From Turbatrix aceti (Eukaryota; Nematoda; Chromadorea; Rhabditida; Panagrolaimidae), in NCBI GenBank assembly GCA_963969345.1, contig OZ017768.1, forward strand, positions 10,456,193 through 10,520,192: 64,000 nucleotides of DNA, read 5' to 3'. Each line of letters begins with the position of its first letter. Within the stretch, counting starts at the first letter, position 1. Made by a program: the position numbers and the translations under genes. This document shows positions 12,078 to 24,700 of this stretch, in pieces. The notes beneath the pieces were generated by a model that saw only the letters and a program-made list of their open reading frames with translations, had not been told where the DNA came from and ran no database searches.

Positions 12078-15000
12078 ATGGCATCCCTCGTACACCATGA
12101 CGATCGACCGTCAACGAGTACCCGCCCGGGCAATCACTACTACCCCGGTCCCCACCCCCACCACCAACACCAGCCCCACCATCACCTGAATGGAGGTGGG
12201 GCATACGGTTCGGTGTATAAGACTTCGATCAACAATGGAGGCACCACGGATGCCCCGGGCTACTACCCGTGCAATGCGGCGTACAACGCTCCTCCGTACT
12301 CCAACCACCAGGTGAGGCCACCTGGTCCACAAACGGGATATCTACCGACCCCACCGGCTCCGGTGGGCTACCATCATCCTGGCGCTCCGATGGGTCTTCC
12401 GACGTGCGCGTGGTCGGCGACGGCTCCTCCGCCGCCAATTGTGGCAGCGCCATACAGAATTTTCTGGCCTCCTGGAGGGGCGACGAATCCGGCGGAGGTG
12501 GTGGCAAGGCCACTCATTCAGACTGCTCCGGCCGCGCAATGCTGGCCTCCTACGAGTAAGTTTTGGTTTTTTTTACGGACAAAATTGATTTTATAAGAAA
12601 ATTGTTTTTTGAATTCCACTCGAGACCGTTCCAAATTCTGATTCTCGACACGAAATTTTTTTTTTGCATTTTTTTGTTTCAAGAAATATTGATCGTAATT
12701 TTCTTCGACAATTTTTTTGTGTTGCATTTTCTGTAATGCATATTTATATAATTTACGGTACTGGTCTTGTGCTATGAATATTATTTATTGCATTACCGTG
12801 ACACGTCGTAAAAATTATACACGCTTGTTTTGTTACTTCGGGTTTTTTTGAAGGACGATTTTTTTAAATAACTTTTCTTAAATTTTTAATTTACAATTTT
12901 TTTGTGTCACTTTCTTACTTTTGGTGGCCTTTTTTTATTTTTTCCAACGTAATTTTTTATTTGAACGTTAGCTTTTTTTTGTGTTATTATCCCAACGCAA
13001 TAAATTACTTATATTTTTCCATTTGACGACGTATATTTTTTTCATCGAGTCAGTCATCTGTGTAAAGAAATGCGTTGTTGAAAAAAATGTTGTCGAAGGA
13101 AGCGCACAAGACTGAGTAACACAAATTCAAGTGTTTTTTTTTGTTATTTGTACTCGGGATTAGACAACAGTGTTTTTTGCCGGCTTCTGGAAATTTTTTT
13201 GATAAGTTGTTTTTTTTTTGCAGGAGGAGGCCCACTATTTCTGAATCCCGCTCCGACCCCATTTGCATCGACCCGTGCAACCTGGGACTTTTATCAGCAT
13301 GGCATTGCTGCTTACCAGCCTCCCCTGGGGGTCAGCTGGCTTCCTGCGGCTGCGGCTGCGGCGGCGGCGGCTGCAGCGGCAGCAGCAGCAGCGACCGCGG
13401 CGTCGACGACTTCGCTCCAGCACCACCATCCGGGGCATCATGGAGGGAACAAGCATCCGGATCACTCGAAGCATCATTCACGGCACCATGCCTATGGACA
13501 GCAGCAGCATCCACCCCAACAGCCGCAACAACCTTCACCTGCCCAGGCGGCGGCCTCCGGTGCTGGAGCTCCACCTGCTGACTGCTGGAACAACGCGGTG
13601 GCTGCCTGGGAACAGCGCGCGCTTATCCACAACAAAATCGGCCTGCTCGTTAATCGGCGGTATAAAATCGTCCAAAACATCGATTCTGGATCGTATGGAA
13701 CAATTTTTGTTGCCGAAGATATTCAGGATGGAAATCGACGTGTAGCTGTCAAATTCGACGCTGCATCCAAAGACGATCACCTGAAATACGAATACGAAGT
13801 CTACAAATCTGCGCTGTATGACAACAATTCAGGGGGAAAAATCGAAGGATTTCCCCAGGTTTACTGGTTCGGCAACGAGTACGGTCACAACGTCCTCGTC
13901 ATGCAACTCCTCGGACCACCCATCGCGTCACTCTTCAACTTCTGCGAGCGAAAGTTTGGTCTCCACACGATCATAACCCTCGGCGAGCAGATGATTCGTC
14001 GCATCAAACACCTCCACCAGCGGGGATTCATCCACCGTGACGTCAAGCCTGAGAACTTCCTCATGGGCCTCGGTGACGCCGAGCAGACGTGCTACCTCAT
14101 CGACTTTGGCCTCGCCCGGAGGTATCGTTACCGCGATGACAGCCGGAACCTCAAGCACATACCTTTCCGAAAGGGGCGGAGCTTCGTAGGCACAGCCAAA
14201 TACGCGTCTGTCAATTCGCACAAGTCAGCAGAACTCGGCAGGCGAGATGACTTGGAATCGCTGGGATACGTCCTAATCGAGCTCATTTGTGGATCGTTGC
14301 CGTGGAAAAAGCTAAAAGTCAGAAATGCCTTTTCGACGAAACATCAGATGTACGCGAAGATCAAGGGCATGAAGGAGCAGGCCATCTGGTCGGAAGTCTG
14401 TCCACCGATGGCTGAATGGATTCAGTACTGTAAGGGACTACCGTTTACGGATGAACCAAACTACGATCACCTGCTGGGCCTTCTACGCCGGGTACCCGAT
14501 CTCATACGCGCGGCCCAGTCTCCACAACTCGTCGAAGCACTCGCTGAGGGGGGCTTTGATGATCCGAGGTGTGTCATCTGTCGACAGCAGGGAAAACACA
14601 TTTCACGCATCGTTGCGCAGAATTCGTCGAGCAATGGCGGCAAGGTGAGGGACAGGAAGTTGTCCAAGAGTGTGTCGATGACCGCCATGAATGCTGGGTT
14701 GGTTTTTTTAACCTTATTTTTTGCATTTCTAACGATTCTTAAAAAGTTCTAAAAAGTTCCTAATTTAGCAAAAAATTTCTAAATTTTTTAAAGAGTTCCT
14801 AATTTTTCAAAAAAAGTCCTGTTTTTAAAATAATTCCTATTTTTTAAAAGTTCCAAATGTTCGAAAAGTTGTTCTAATTTGAAAAATACTTTCTACATAA
14901 TTCCAAATTTAAAAAAAAGAGTTCTGAAGAGTTCCTAATTTATAAAAAAATTTTTTTTACAAATGTGGTAAAAAATTACCTTTTTTTTCAGGATCGAGCC

Positions 15001-15712
15001 TTTCTGCCCGGAAAACATGACAGTAGCCGGCCCCTCCCGGCACTTCACAGAGTCCATTAGCATCCAGAACCTAACCCTCGTCGACGACAAAGCGGTTGTG
15101 ACTTCTCGATCGGCGGCCGCAACCGAAGAAGACTCCTCTTCTACGGCGGCCGCGTGCCGAAAGTGCCGTGAACGCCGGCAGCGTTACTTTGACGAGCAGG
15201 CTTCGCGGTACGGGGGCCAGAAGTACAGCTGGCAGATTTGGCGCGAATCCACACCCGAGCTGAAGTTCCACTACGAAAATCGCTTCAACTGGACACTGTA
15301 TCCTGTGTCGATGGACCGACACCAACATCAGGCTCGGTGCATCGCAGTGAACACGGTGCCAAGGCCGGCCCCGATTCCGCTGAATGCTGCTGCGAGGTCG
15401 ATGACGGCGTTGGGAGGGCCCCAGCAGAGGGGAGGACCTGCTCCGGTGGTCAAACAGCCCCAGCAGCAGCAACAAGCACCGGCTGGGGACGCTTCGCCTC
15501 CCACGACGACCACCCAGGGTGGTGCAGAGAATTTGCTGACCCATCAGTCGTCAACTAGCTCGGATTCACGATTGATTTTGGATGAGAACACCGAGGCGAC
15601 TGGATCGCCCGTGTCGGCGACCTCCACGTCCTCGGCGACGACGACGACCACCCACGACGAAGTACTGACCACCACTGTTTCGACTCCAGTCGCTGCTGCG
15701 GCCCAATCGTGA
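12078..15712 (+). CDS. Casein kinase 1 superfamily Ser/Thr kinase with long low-complexity flanks
   Basis: Exons 12078-12555, 13224-14697 and 14992-15712 sum to 2673 nt (890 aa). Residues 1-300 are rich in Pro, His, Gly and Ala, with an Ala run of about 17 encoded near 13347-13400. The kinase domain spans about 305-590: glycine loop DSGSYGTIFVAE, catalytic lysine in VAVKF, HRDVKPENFLMG (His about 429), DFGLARRY (about 452), and GTAKYASVNSHK followed by RRDDLESLGYVL with GSLPW. These are CK1-superfamily hallmarks; the family phosphorylates acidic or primed Ser/Thr. All catalytic residues are present, so it should be active. The C-terminal 290 residues contain a Cys/Arg-rich CRKCRERRQRYFDEQ stretch, a short Gln run and a Ser/Thr-rich end. 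It may be CK1 proper or a divergent worm-type CK1; TTBK is less likely because RRDDLESLGY is CK1-like. It is convergent with the GPCR gene downstream. Confidence 0.93.
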
Positions 15713-16363
15713 AACGTAAGAAGAAGTGGATTCGTGAAAAGAAGCGAAATTCTTGCGACGCGTCCATCGCTATTCGTTGTTTTTGATTTTTTTCCAATTT
15801 TTCGATTTATATTTTTTTATTTGCTTCTTATTTTTTGAACGACACATTGTACTACTACATGCTATTTATCTTGTACCAAAAACAATGTGTTTTCTTTTTT
15901 CGTTTTTTTCGTACGTCTTATATTTTGTACAAATTTTTACACTTGCACGATGAATATAAATAAAATTGTTAACCCCAATGTTGAGTTTTTTTGGGTTTTT
16001 TCTACCAATGTTTAAAAAAGTTTCTGATATTCTTGAGCAGTTCGAAATTTACGAATTTCTGATTTTCCTGTTCCAAAAATGTTCTAAAAGTTTGTGACAT
16101 TTTTCATACATTTTTTCGAACTGCTCAAATTTTTTTTTCATTTTCAACGCAAATTTATAATAGTCTCAAGCACTTACATATTTGTTGTTGACATAATTTA
16201 TTACTAACTTGTAATTACAATAACTCATTGAAATCTATAGGATTATTATTACCCGTACAATTAAAATAGAACAAAAATCGGGCGTAGTTGTACACAACAA
16301 TGTTAAAAAAAATACATATTTACACTTATTGCTTATTGCATCTGATCCACTTTTTTTACACCG
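15713..16363. other. Convergent 3' region between the kinase and GPCR genes
   Basis: The interval holds the 3' UTRs of both genes. A plus-strand poly(A) signal aataaa lies at 15959-15964, about 245 bp after the kinase stop. A minus-strand aataaa (plus tttatt) lies at 16197-16202, about 165 bp after the GPCR stop. The two transcripts would therefore end roughly 230 bp apart without overlapping. Nothing else is recognised. Confidence 0.65.
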
Positions 16364-18786
16364 TTATACGGAATCACTCGGTGAAACGCGAAGGGGTGTG
16401 TCATCGTTGGCGCAGCCGTAGCCATCGTTGACGACACCAATCGCCATTGCCATGGTCAATTCCTTGTTATGGGACGTCGATGTTGATTGCTCGGGTATCA
16501 CCGGCAGTTCCAGTACGGCCAGGTTTCGGGGCGGTTTTTCACCGTAATCAGAGCATCGAGTTTTGCGTAACTTCATCAAGAACGTCTTTTTTCGCTAAAA
16601 ATTAGAACAGTTTAATTGGAAAGTTTTTTTTGAGCGTACAAAATGTTTCAAAGAATTGTTAGGTCAACGAAATTATTCACAGTTTATTTATCGTTAGAAA
16701 CAACTAAAAATTGAATTTCTTACAGTTTTAAAAAAGTCCCAATTTGTACGTTTCTAATTTTTGAAAACAGTTTTAGGAAGTTTCTAATTTTTTATATTCA
16801 ATTTTTTGACAAAAATCGAATTTAAAAAAAAATTTAAATTCCTAATTTTCTAAAAAAATGTGCAATAAATATTTTATTTTTATTTTAGTTTTATAATTTA
16901 AAAAAAAATTGATTACCTGTTCCTATTTTTTGTTGCACGCGCGCATTTTATTGTTCAGTTCACAAATATCAGTTATTCCTCGCATTTTATTAGACCACCA
17001 CTACACAAAATACTTATCGACAACTTGTTTATGAATTTATTAGCAAAATCGCAGTAAAAAATAAGAAATTATTAGAATTTCGTGCATTTTTTGGTTGAAT
17101 TTCTAATATTCGATTGCGTGCAGCCACACACACGTTACACACGCACACACATGAAATATTTTTTAAGCAATAGTTAAACGTAGTAATAAAAACCGGAGCA
17201 ATAAAAAAGTGAATCCAAAGTGATACTCACCATTTCCTTAGAGTGAGCACAGGTAAACATATCCATAACAGCGGCGCGAAATTTTTGGGATAGAAAAGCA
17301 TAAAGTATTGGATTAATGCCACTGTTGATAAATAACAGCAAAAAAGTTGTGGGCTGTATGAGTGCTGAGAGACAATTGAGGCAACGAGGTGCATTTGCTT
17401 CACGCCAAACAGTCCAGGTCAGATACATGTATCGAGGCAGTGAGAGGAGTGCAAAGGAAGCTACGATAGCGACGACAAGACGGATGACACGCTTTCGACT
17501 CTCCATGGCTTCGCCGTTGGCTAGCTTTCGGGTGTGGTGCACTTCGACCTTGGCTTCTGAAAGTGTTTTTGGTAAATCATTTAACGCAAAATTCAGCTTT
17601 TTGAAATAAATAAAAATGATAATTTGATTTGCATTGTTTTTCGCCAAAATTCCTAATTTTCTAAAAATGTTACAAAAATGTCCGAATTATTATATTCGAA
17701 AAAATGTAAAAAACGTTACTATTTTTAAAACCATCGAAATTCATTCTCACTGATTTACCAGTTTATAATTTTTTTTCCCAAACCAGACTGAAATTTATGG
17801 ATATTTTTTTTGATCTCAAAAATTTCCTAAATTTTTAAAATTCATTTAATCCTTCGAACTGTTCCAAAGCCTCGAATACCAACAAAAGCACTCACTTGTA
17901 ATAAGAGCTTTCTTAGCACTTCCATTGCTCTGGGAACTCCGGGTGATCGAATTATTTCTCGTCGTTCGAAGGAGAACAATGCCAATGGTGACGTAGATAG
18001 CTATCAGGATGCTAAGGGGTATCAGGTACCACACAATCATGTAGGCTATGGTTACGACCTTGAGAACATTGATGCCATTCCATTCCGGAAATTGACGGGT
18101 GCAGATCTGAAGAAGTTTTCTACAGTTTAAAAAGAGGCGGAGCTTAAGCTTAAAAATTGAAAAAAAAATAAAGTGTCAAATTTCAGTAACATATTTTTTG
18201 TTTACCTGAACAGGTGATCAGGTGTTTAACTTACCGCAAAGTCATTTGAATATTCAATGTACTGTACTGCAAAGAGATACGGTAGATTCATTATCAGGCT
18301 TACGACCCAGACAGTCAGGGTGGATGCGCAGAGGACACGGTTGGACATGAAGTGCTTGACTTTCATGGGCTGCAGCACGGCTACCAGTCTTTCGAGCGAC
18401 AGCAAAACCAGAATCCCAGCCGATACGTTGGGAATGACGTTGAGGACGTAGACGTACGAATGGCACATTGCCCTCCCAAATCGCCATGAGCCGTGCTCGA
18501 AGAGAACGAAATGTGCCATGTTGGGAAAGACGCAAAAAATGCCAACAAAGAGGTCGGCAACTGCGAGATTAGCGAGACAAATGTTGGTGTGGTTGCGCAT
18601 GGAACTGTTGGTCACGACGACGAGCAGAATGAGAAGGTTGCCAAAGACGCAGGAGAGAAAGACGATGACGTATGTGACGAGAAAAAATGTTCGGACACCT
18701 GGGTCGCTCATTATGGCTTGGTCGTAGGCAGCGGGGTCGTCGACGTCGAGGGCTTCGAGCGCGGACGCCATCGTTGTCACTGACAT
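16364..18786 (-). CDS. Class A (rhodopsin-like) G-protein-coupled receptor, probably peptide-type
   Basis: Minus-strand exons 18786-18235, 18106-17896, 17556-17231 and 16594-16364 sum to 1320 nt (439 aa). Seven hydrophobic helices can be placed. TM1 holds GNLLILLVVV, TM2 LAVADLFVG, TM3 starts after a conserved Cys (RAMCHSYVYV) and ends SLERLVAVLQP, TM4 has the conserved Trp (TVWVVSL), loop 2 carries the partner Cys (ICTRQFPEW), TM5 is IVWYLIPLSILIAIYV, TM6 FALLSLPRYMYLTW and TM7 NSGINPILYAFLSQKFR. The cytosolic tail is about 90 residues. Unusual points are ERL in place of DRY and no CWxP in TM6. The ligand is unknown; the loop-2 disulphide and layout suit a neuropeptide receptor. A tttttttcag acceptor 14 nt before the ATG suggests trans-splicing or a 5'-UTR intron. 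Confidence 0.93.
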
Positions 18787-21700
18787 ATTTCACGATGATT
18801 CTGAAAAAAAACATTTTTTTAGGATTTCAGAAGTTTGCGTTTTTTTCGCATTAAATCGCGACAGTTTTTTGGCAAAAAAATTCGAATACACAATAAGTGA
18901 ACTTTGAACAGGTGATAAAAGTTCGAATTTGTCTGCAGCCTAATTTTTTTCAAAGCATCCCAAAATGTCAGTTTTTTTGCACGACCAAGTTCACCTGGAT
19001 GCATGGGACCAGGTCAATTTTGCATCCAGTGAAAATGAATGAATAAATATGCAAAAATAAATGCCCTTTGATGCATCCATAAATAAACCGAAAACACATA
19101 AAAAACATCAGTCAGCAGCAAGTGCGATAAAACCAAAAATTGAACTTTCAAAAAAAACGAAAAACAAAATTGCAGGCTGCAGTAAAAAAAGACAATAGAA
19201 AATTGTGCAATTTTTTATGATTGTGAATACAAAATGGTGGCGTCGTTGTTTTGTGACCTTTGTCACGGCATTGTGCCCTACTTGGCAGACAGAGGATAAA
19301 TAGATGTCGAGACAATGGTTGTGAAAAAATAAACCAAAAACATTCAGACAAACAGGTTATTTTATAAAAAATCAGGTTTGATGAAAAAAATTTGTTATTT
19401 TGGATACTATTTTTGACTGCAATAGTCCAAAAAAATCCTTCAAGTTAATTTTTTTGTAACGCCAATGATGTTCCTCAGTTTTAAACAACTTTTTATTCGA
19501 AACGGTCTTTTTTTGAAACAACATGTTGTGGTGACAAAAAAGCAATTTGCACTCAAACTCTCAAGCTGCTTGACCGACCAGCTAATTGACTACTGACCAT
19601 AGCGTTCACCCCGAAGCTGACGTCGACGCATGTGGTCAACACGTTGTATGTACACTCACACGCACAGACGCTCCCATATGGACCCTTTTTTGAGCTTTTC
19701 TATAAACTGCTCAAAAATTGCACTTTTTTTTGGGAATGAGAAGGCTCAAATGCGTAGAAGAGTTTTTTTTTGTTTTTGCCGGTGAATAAAAAACTGTAAA
19801 AATGGGATCTTTATGTAATAAATATGTATAATTTTGCAATCGTACCACCGTGTAGTTAAACAAAATTTAAATTAAGTATTAAAATTTTTGATCGAAATTT
19901 TTAAAATTTATGATCGAACAAAAATAAAATTATTGTTGTTTTTTAAAATTATGAAAAAGACATAACATCGTTCAGTTACTAAATAAAATCCCCGATCAAC
20001 AACTCAGGATGTCTACAAAAAATCCTATTTATATCCACATTCCTCAGCTTACAGTCTACGGGGGTTGAAAGTCGTCAAAAATTAATACAATACATATTTA
20101 CCTATACAGTTTTTTTACGTAGTCCGCCCGAAAGTCGATCCAGGCAGCGGTCGTCGTCTGATTCGATTATCAAAGAACGAAAAAAATTTGATTCCCTTCC
20201 GTGTTCAGTTAAAAAAATCAGCGAACAATGACATTTTATTTCATCTTGTTCGGGTGACAAATGGCGAAAGAGGGAACAAAAAGTGAAATTTGATTCAGTT
20301 CCGACTCTAATCATTTGTCTCCCGCGGATGGAATTCAGGAGGGGGAGGAGGGACAGGGGGCAGAGGACACGGACGCGGACGCACACACCCGTTATTGTTC
20401 AACTAAATATATTTTTTCCGTCCTTCTGGTCGTTGTTAAAAGTTAAGGACTGGATACTCGTCGAGGGGTAGAGTCTCGATGATCGGGGTCAGGATGGGGT
20501 TTCACTCAAAAAAACAAGGGTAATTTTCTACTTTGCAAGCCGTACTGGAGAAAAATCCTGCACAAACACGCAAAAATAGTACAAAAATTGCAAAAAAGCT
20601 GCCTGTTTGAATGCCCGCTTTTTTTTGTACACTTTTTTTGCAAAAACATAATAATGTGTCGTGCAACAAGTCAGAGACAAAACAAATATATCGTACTACT
20701 ACCTGTCTGCTGTTACCCCTGTCGAAAGGAGTTGGCGCGCTCTGAAAACTGATGCATTGCTAAAAAAGCCTCAAAGATCAAGGGTTATGATTGCCTACTC
20801 TGCAGTGTTCAAAAATCAACATCAGTAAAATTTATATTTTTTTTCAAAACAATTACGATATTATGAATTTATTCTTCACAGTCACGATTTACGATTTATA
20901 AATTCTCTAAATCGTGAAAATCAACATTGGTCCCAACAGTCACAATCAGTTTTTTTACCACTTAAAAAAAATGATTTCCAAAATTTTTTTTGTGTCAAAT
21001 GATGTCAGCAAACAAAAAAATTTTTCAAGAAACAATGTCAGTTATATTTAAAATATTTGACGTCACATCATAACACAACCTCGTGTCCAATATATACAAA
21101 AAAATAAATAATTTCGTTTATTAAACAACATTTTTTCCTGGTTCATTATTAAACTTCTGGAACGCGTGAATATTCCATGCCAAACAAAACGCATAATTTT
21201 TTTAGTTTTAACGAAATCGTACTATACAAATATGTACCCACAAAAAGCGAGAGAGAGAGAGAGTTTTATCATTTCTGCAAAAAACGTGGGTAATCGAGCT
21301 TCGAACACTTGAAATGAGCAAATGAGCTCTTCTTTACCTCGGACAACTCTTTTTTTCGACGAGAGCAGTAGCATAAATGTCCAGTACAGACCAAGCTAGA
21401 CTTTTTTTAATGCTGTACGAATTTGATTAAATCCAATGCTCTCCTCGTCATGGCAATCTGGGTCCTGATGCTACGGTCAACGGGAAACTTTCAAATGGTC
21501 AGGAAAATAAAAAAACGTCAAAGTTGTATACTTGGCCACTAAAAACACGAGCCTCCAGTTTACGTAAAAAAAGTATATTATTATACATTTTTTGGTTTTT
21601 TACCGACGTTTAGTTTTTCTTCCAGGAACAAAAAAAAATATGTTTCTACCCGTATCCTCAGCCAGACGACACACGTATTCATTAGCCGGGTGGGAGGACC

Positions 21701-24700
21701 GACCAAAAGAGACCAAGTATTCCGGGCCAGAACGCCTGAATAGACGGCAAAATAGCCGGACAAGGAACCCGAAGCACAAAACAAAGCATTTTTAGACATT
21801 TGTATGCTAAATAGCATCGTTTGAAAAAAAGACATGAAATTTATTGAATTAGTCGTTTTATCAGAATGATACTTTGTTTGCCATGTCTTCCAGGCGATGC
21901 AAAATATTATTTAGAATTGAAGAACTAAAAAAACAAATAAATGAATGTTTTTTATTTGCGAGTTGCGAAAATCAAAAGAACGTTGACAAGAACCCCAGTT
22001 ACTAATTGTAATAAACTAAAAAAGTTTAGCTTTCGAAAGCGTACAAAATATTTATTTCAATTTTGTATTTATAAAAAAAGCTTACACATGTTCAAAGAAA
22101 CATAACATGTGAATTATTCATCCCAGCCGTAAATAAGGAACTCTTTGACATCATAAAAGCGAGGTGGCAAGCTTCACACATTTAGTATAGTACAATATTC
22201 AAATATTCTTAAATACCAGTCACCCTCCCCCCTCCAGAATTTTTTTTGATATCTACCCTATTTTAATATAATTATCATGGATAAGAAAAGGACGCAGTGA
22301 TTTATTATTACTTTACGTTCCCATGGTTCAAGGTTTGGTCCTAATTTTTGGTTTCCTCCGGTTGGGTTCCTTTAAAAAATAATAATGAATGGGATGGGAA
22401 TTTGGTCTAAATACACCATGCTGTAAGCGCAATACAGTTAAAAAATCGTATTCCCGAACCCAACTGCTAAAATCATCCAAGTGTTTAAAAAAAATTAGAA
22501 ATTTTGGTTTGCTGGTAGTCACGTTAAATTTGCAATTGCATCGTGCTTTATTTAAAAAAAAATTGGTTTTTTGTAGTAACGACAAAAAATCGAAGCATCA
22601 AACAAATTGTTTTATAATGAATACAATAATTTTTTTGTACATAAAAGTATTTACATAATTTTCGAACTTTACAATTGAAAAAATTCCCAAGCTCAAAGGT
22701 ATCACACAAACGTGTGAACTTTGCTCATGCCGACTAACCAACCAACAGACAAACGTTTTTCAAAGTTTTTCCGGCATCTAATAAAATTCCGACCGCGGAT
22801 TTTCCCTTCACATGGCGACCATCCCATCCCATCCCGCACGGGTAAAAAAAAACAACGGCCTGCAGCGGCGGCAACGGGTTGGATTGAAAACGAGAACATC
22901 AAACACCCAGTAACTATACGACTTGCTCTCTAATAGCCGACAATGATGATGTTTTTGATGAGCCTGGTTGTAAATGCCATCGGCTGGGTTAGTTGGTTCC
23001 CTGTCAGTGGTAAAAAAAAGTTGGGTGAGTGCATGTGGTGGTTGTGCTTTTAAAAGGTGGAGGTGATAAAAAAGTTGCACAAACATCAAGAAAAGCAGAG
23101 ATTTGTACCAATTGGTAAATTAAAAAAAGTTATGATAAAAAATTTCACCCGTTTAAAAAATCCCACAGTGAACAAATTTTCAGTTAACTTACCCAGTTAA
23201 TAGCGTCAGCATAAAAAGTCAAAAAGGTGACAAGTGTCAATGGGTGATTGGTTGTTCATCGATGAACAATCAACTATCTTTACGCTAGTGACCAACTCAT
23301 TAGCAAAGCTGACTACTTGTCAGGAACAAAATTTTTCATCAAAGAGATCAACTATTCTTCTTGACCGTTGTTTACCTCATATTTTTTTTGTCAATTTTAA
23401 AATTTCTGCAAATTTGTTTTTATTTTTCAGCAGAAATTTGAGACACAACTTGTCAAGTTACGTCGGTTTATGACAAAAAACATGTGAGATGCCAGGTTTT
23501 TTCCAGGAATCCCAAAAACCTGCAGCTGCAGTAAAAAAAGCTGCCAAAACATTACTTGTGTTCTTGAGATTTTTTCAGCCTTTGTAATTGAATTAGAAAA
23601 AAATAGCAGATGATTATCGCAACGTCGAAAACTTTCGTTGGTTCAGTTTGTAAACATTTGGGGGGGGCAACTGCTTTCAGTTTTTGGACTTAAATTTGAT
23701 ATATTCCGATGTTTCTCGAAATCTCAAAAATTAGAAGACCGTTAGTTTAAAAAAAATATTTTTCTGTGTCGTTTTTTTTACTAAAATAATGTAAGCATTT
23801 AAAAGCAAAACGAAAAACCCCACAGTTTTTTTTGTTAACAAAATGACGTTGAAGAAACCAGGATAATGTTTTTTTCAAAATGTTGTTAACATAGATCAAG
23901 TACCACCAATTGTAAGTATGTAATATTTGCACAAATATCGGATCATTCACTTCAATGAGTTAACAATCTCCTAAAACAGGTTTTGCAGCAATTTTTTTTG
24001 GGTTTGAGAAGACAATTTTAATATTTTGAAAAGTTTTGAAAGTTTACAACCGACCTAAACAAAAGACAGTTTTGTTACCGACCATGCTTTTGGGTAAATA
24101 ACGTTGGGGTTAAGCTGTCCTGCTTCCAATTAAGCCGATTAATAAATAAACTTCAATTATGTTTTCTTGGACTTAACTGGGTAAAAATTTAACTAAAGAA
24201 CAGTTTCGATTTGTCTGTTTAAAAAAAACCGTTTTTTACTAAATACAATGAGGTCAGTGTGCTTTTATCGTGCCGTCGATATTGATGTTGATGGTCATTT
24301 TAACGGACCCTCCATCGATCACGAGCAAATGAACAAAAATGAGAAAATTATTACTAACAAAGAATTCAGTTTTAAAATTTTTTAGGAATGAGTATTAAAG
24401 AAATACATAAATGATCAGCAAGCAGTTAATGTTTTTCATAGAAAAAATTCCTACCCAGTGATCTGATCAAAAAACTAGAACGAAAACAAAACACGGAACA
24501 GACGTGAGCTAAAAGTAAACGCAAACGTAGACGCGCACCCAACATGACCTCGTGTGCCTTTCATCAATAATTCCGCCCGACCGCAAACAAAAAAGGATAT
24601 TCCATTTCTTTTCCGCCCTCCCTCTTATTGTCACGCACTTAACAAAAAATTAACAATTGTAGTGGCAAATATGATATTAAATGCATTTGCACAAGGATAC

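Noticed and set aside
12111..12539. Several minus-strand and frame-shifted frames opposite the kinase N-terminus
   Set aside because: They are shadows of GC-rich, codon-biased coding sequence on the plus strand.
13235..13745. Open frames of 60-160 codons in other frames around the poly-Ala region
   Set aside because: Repetitive GCN codons open all frames. Only the plus-strand kinase frame joins across both introns.
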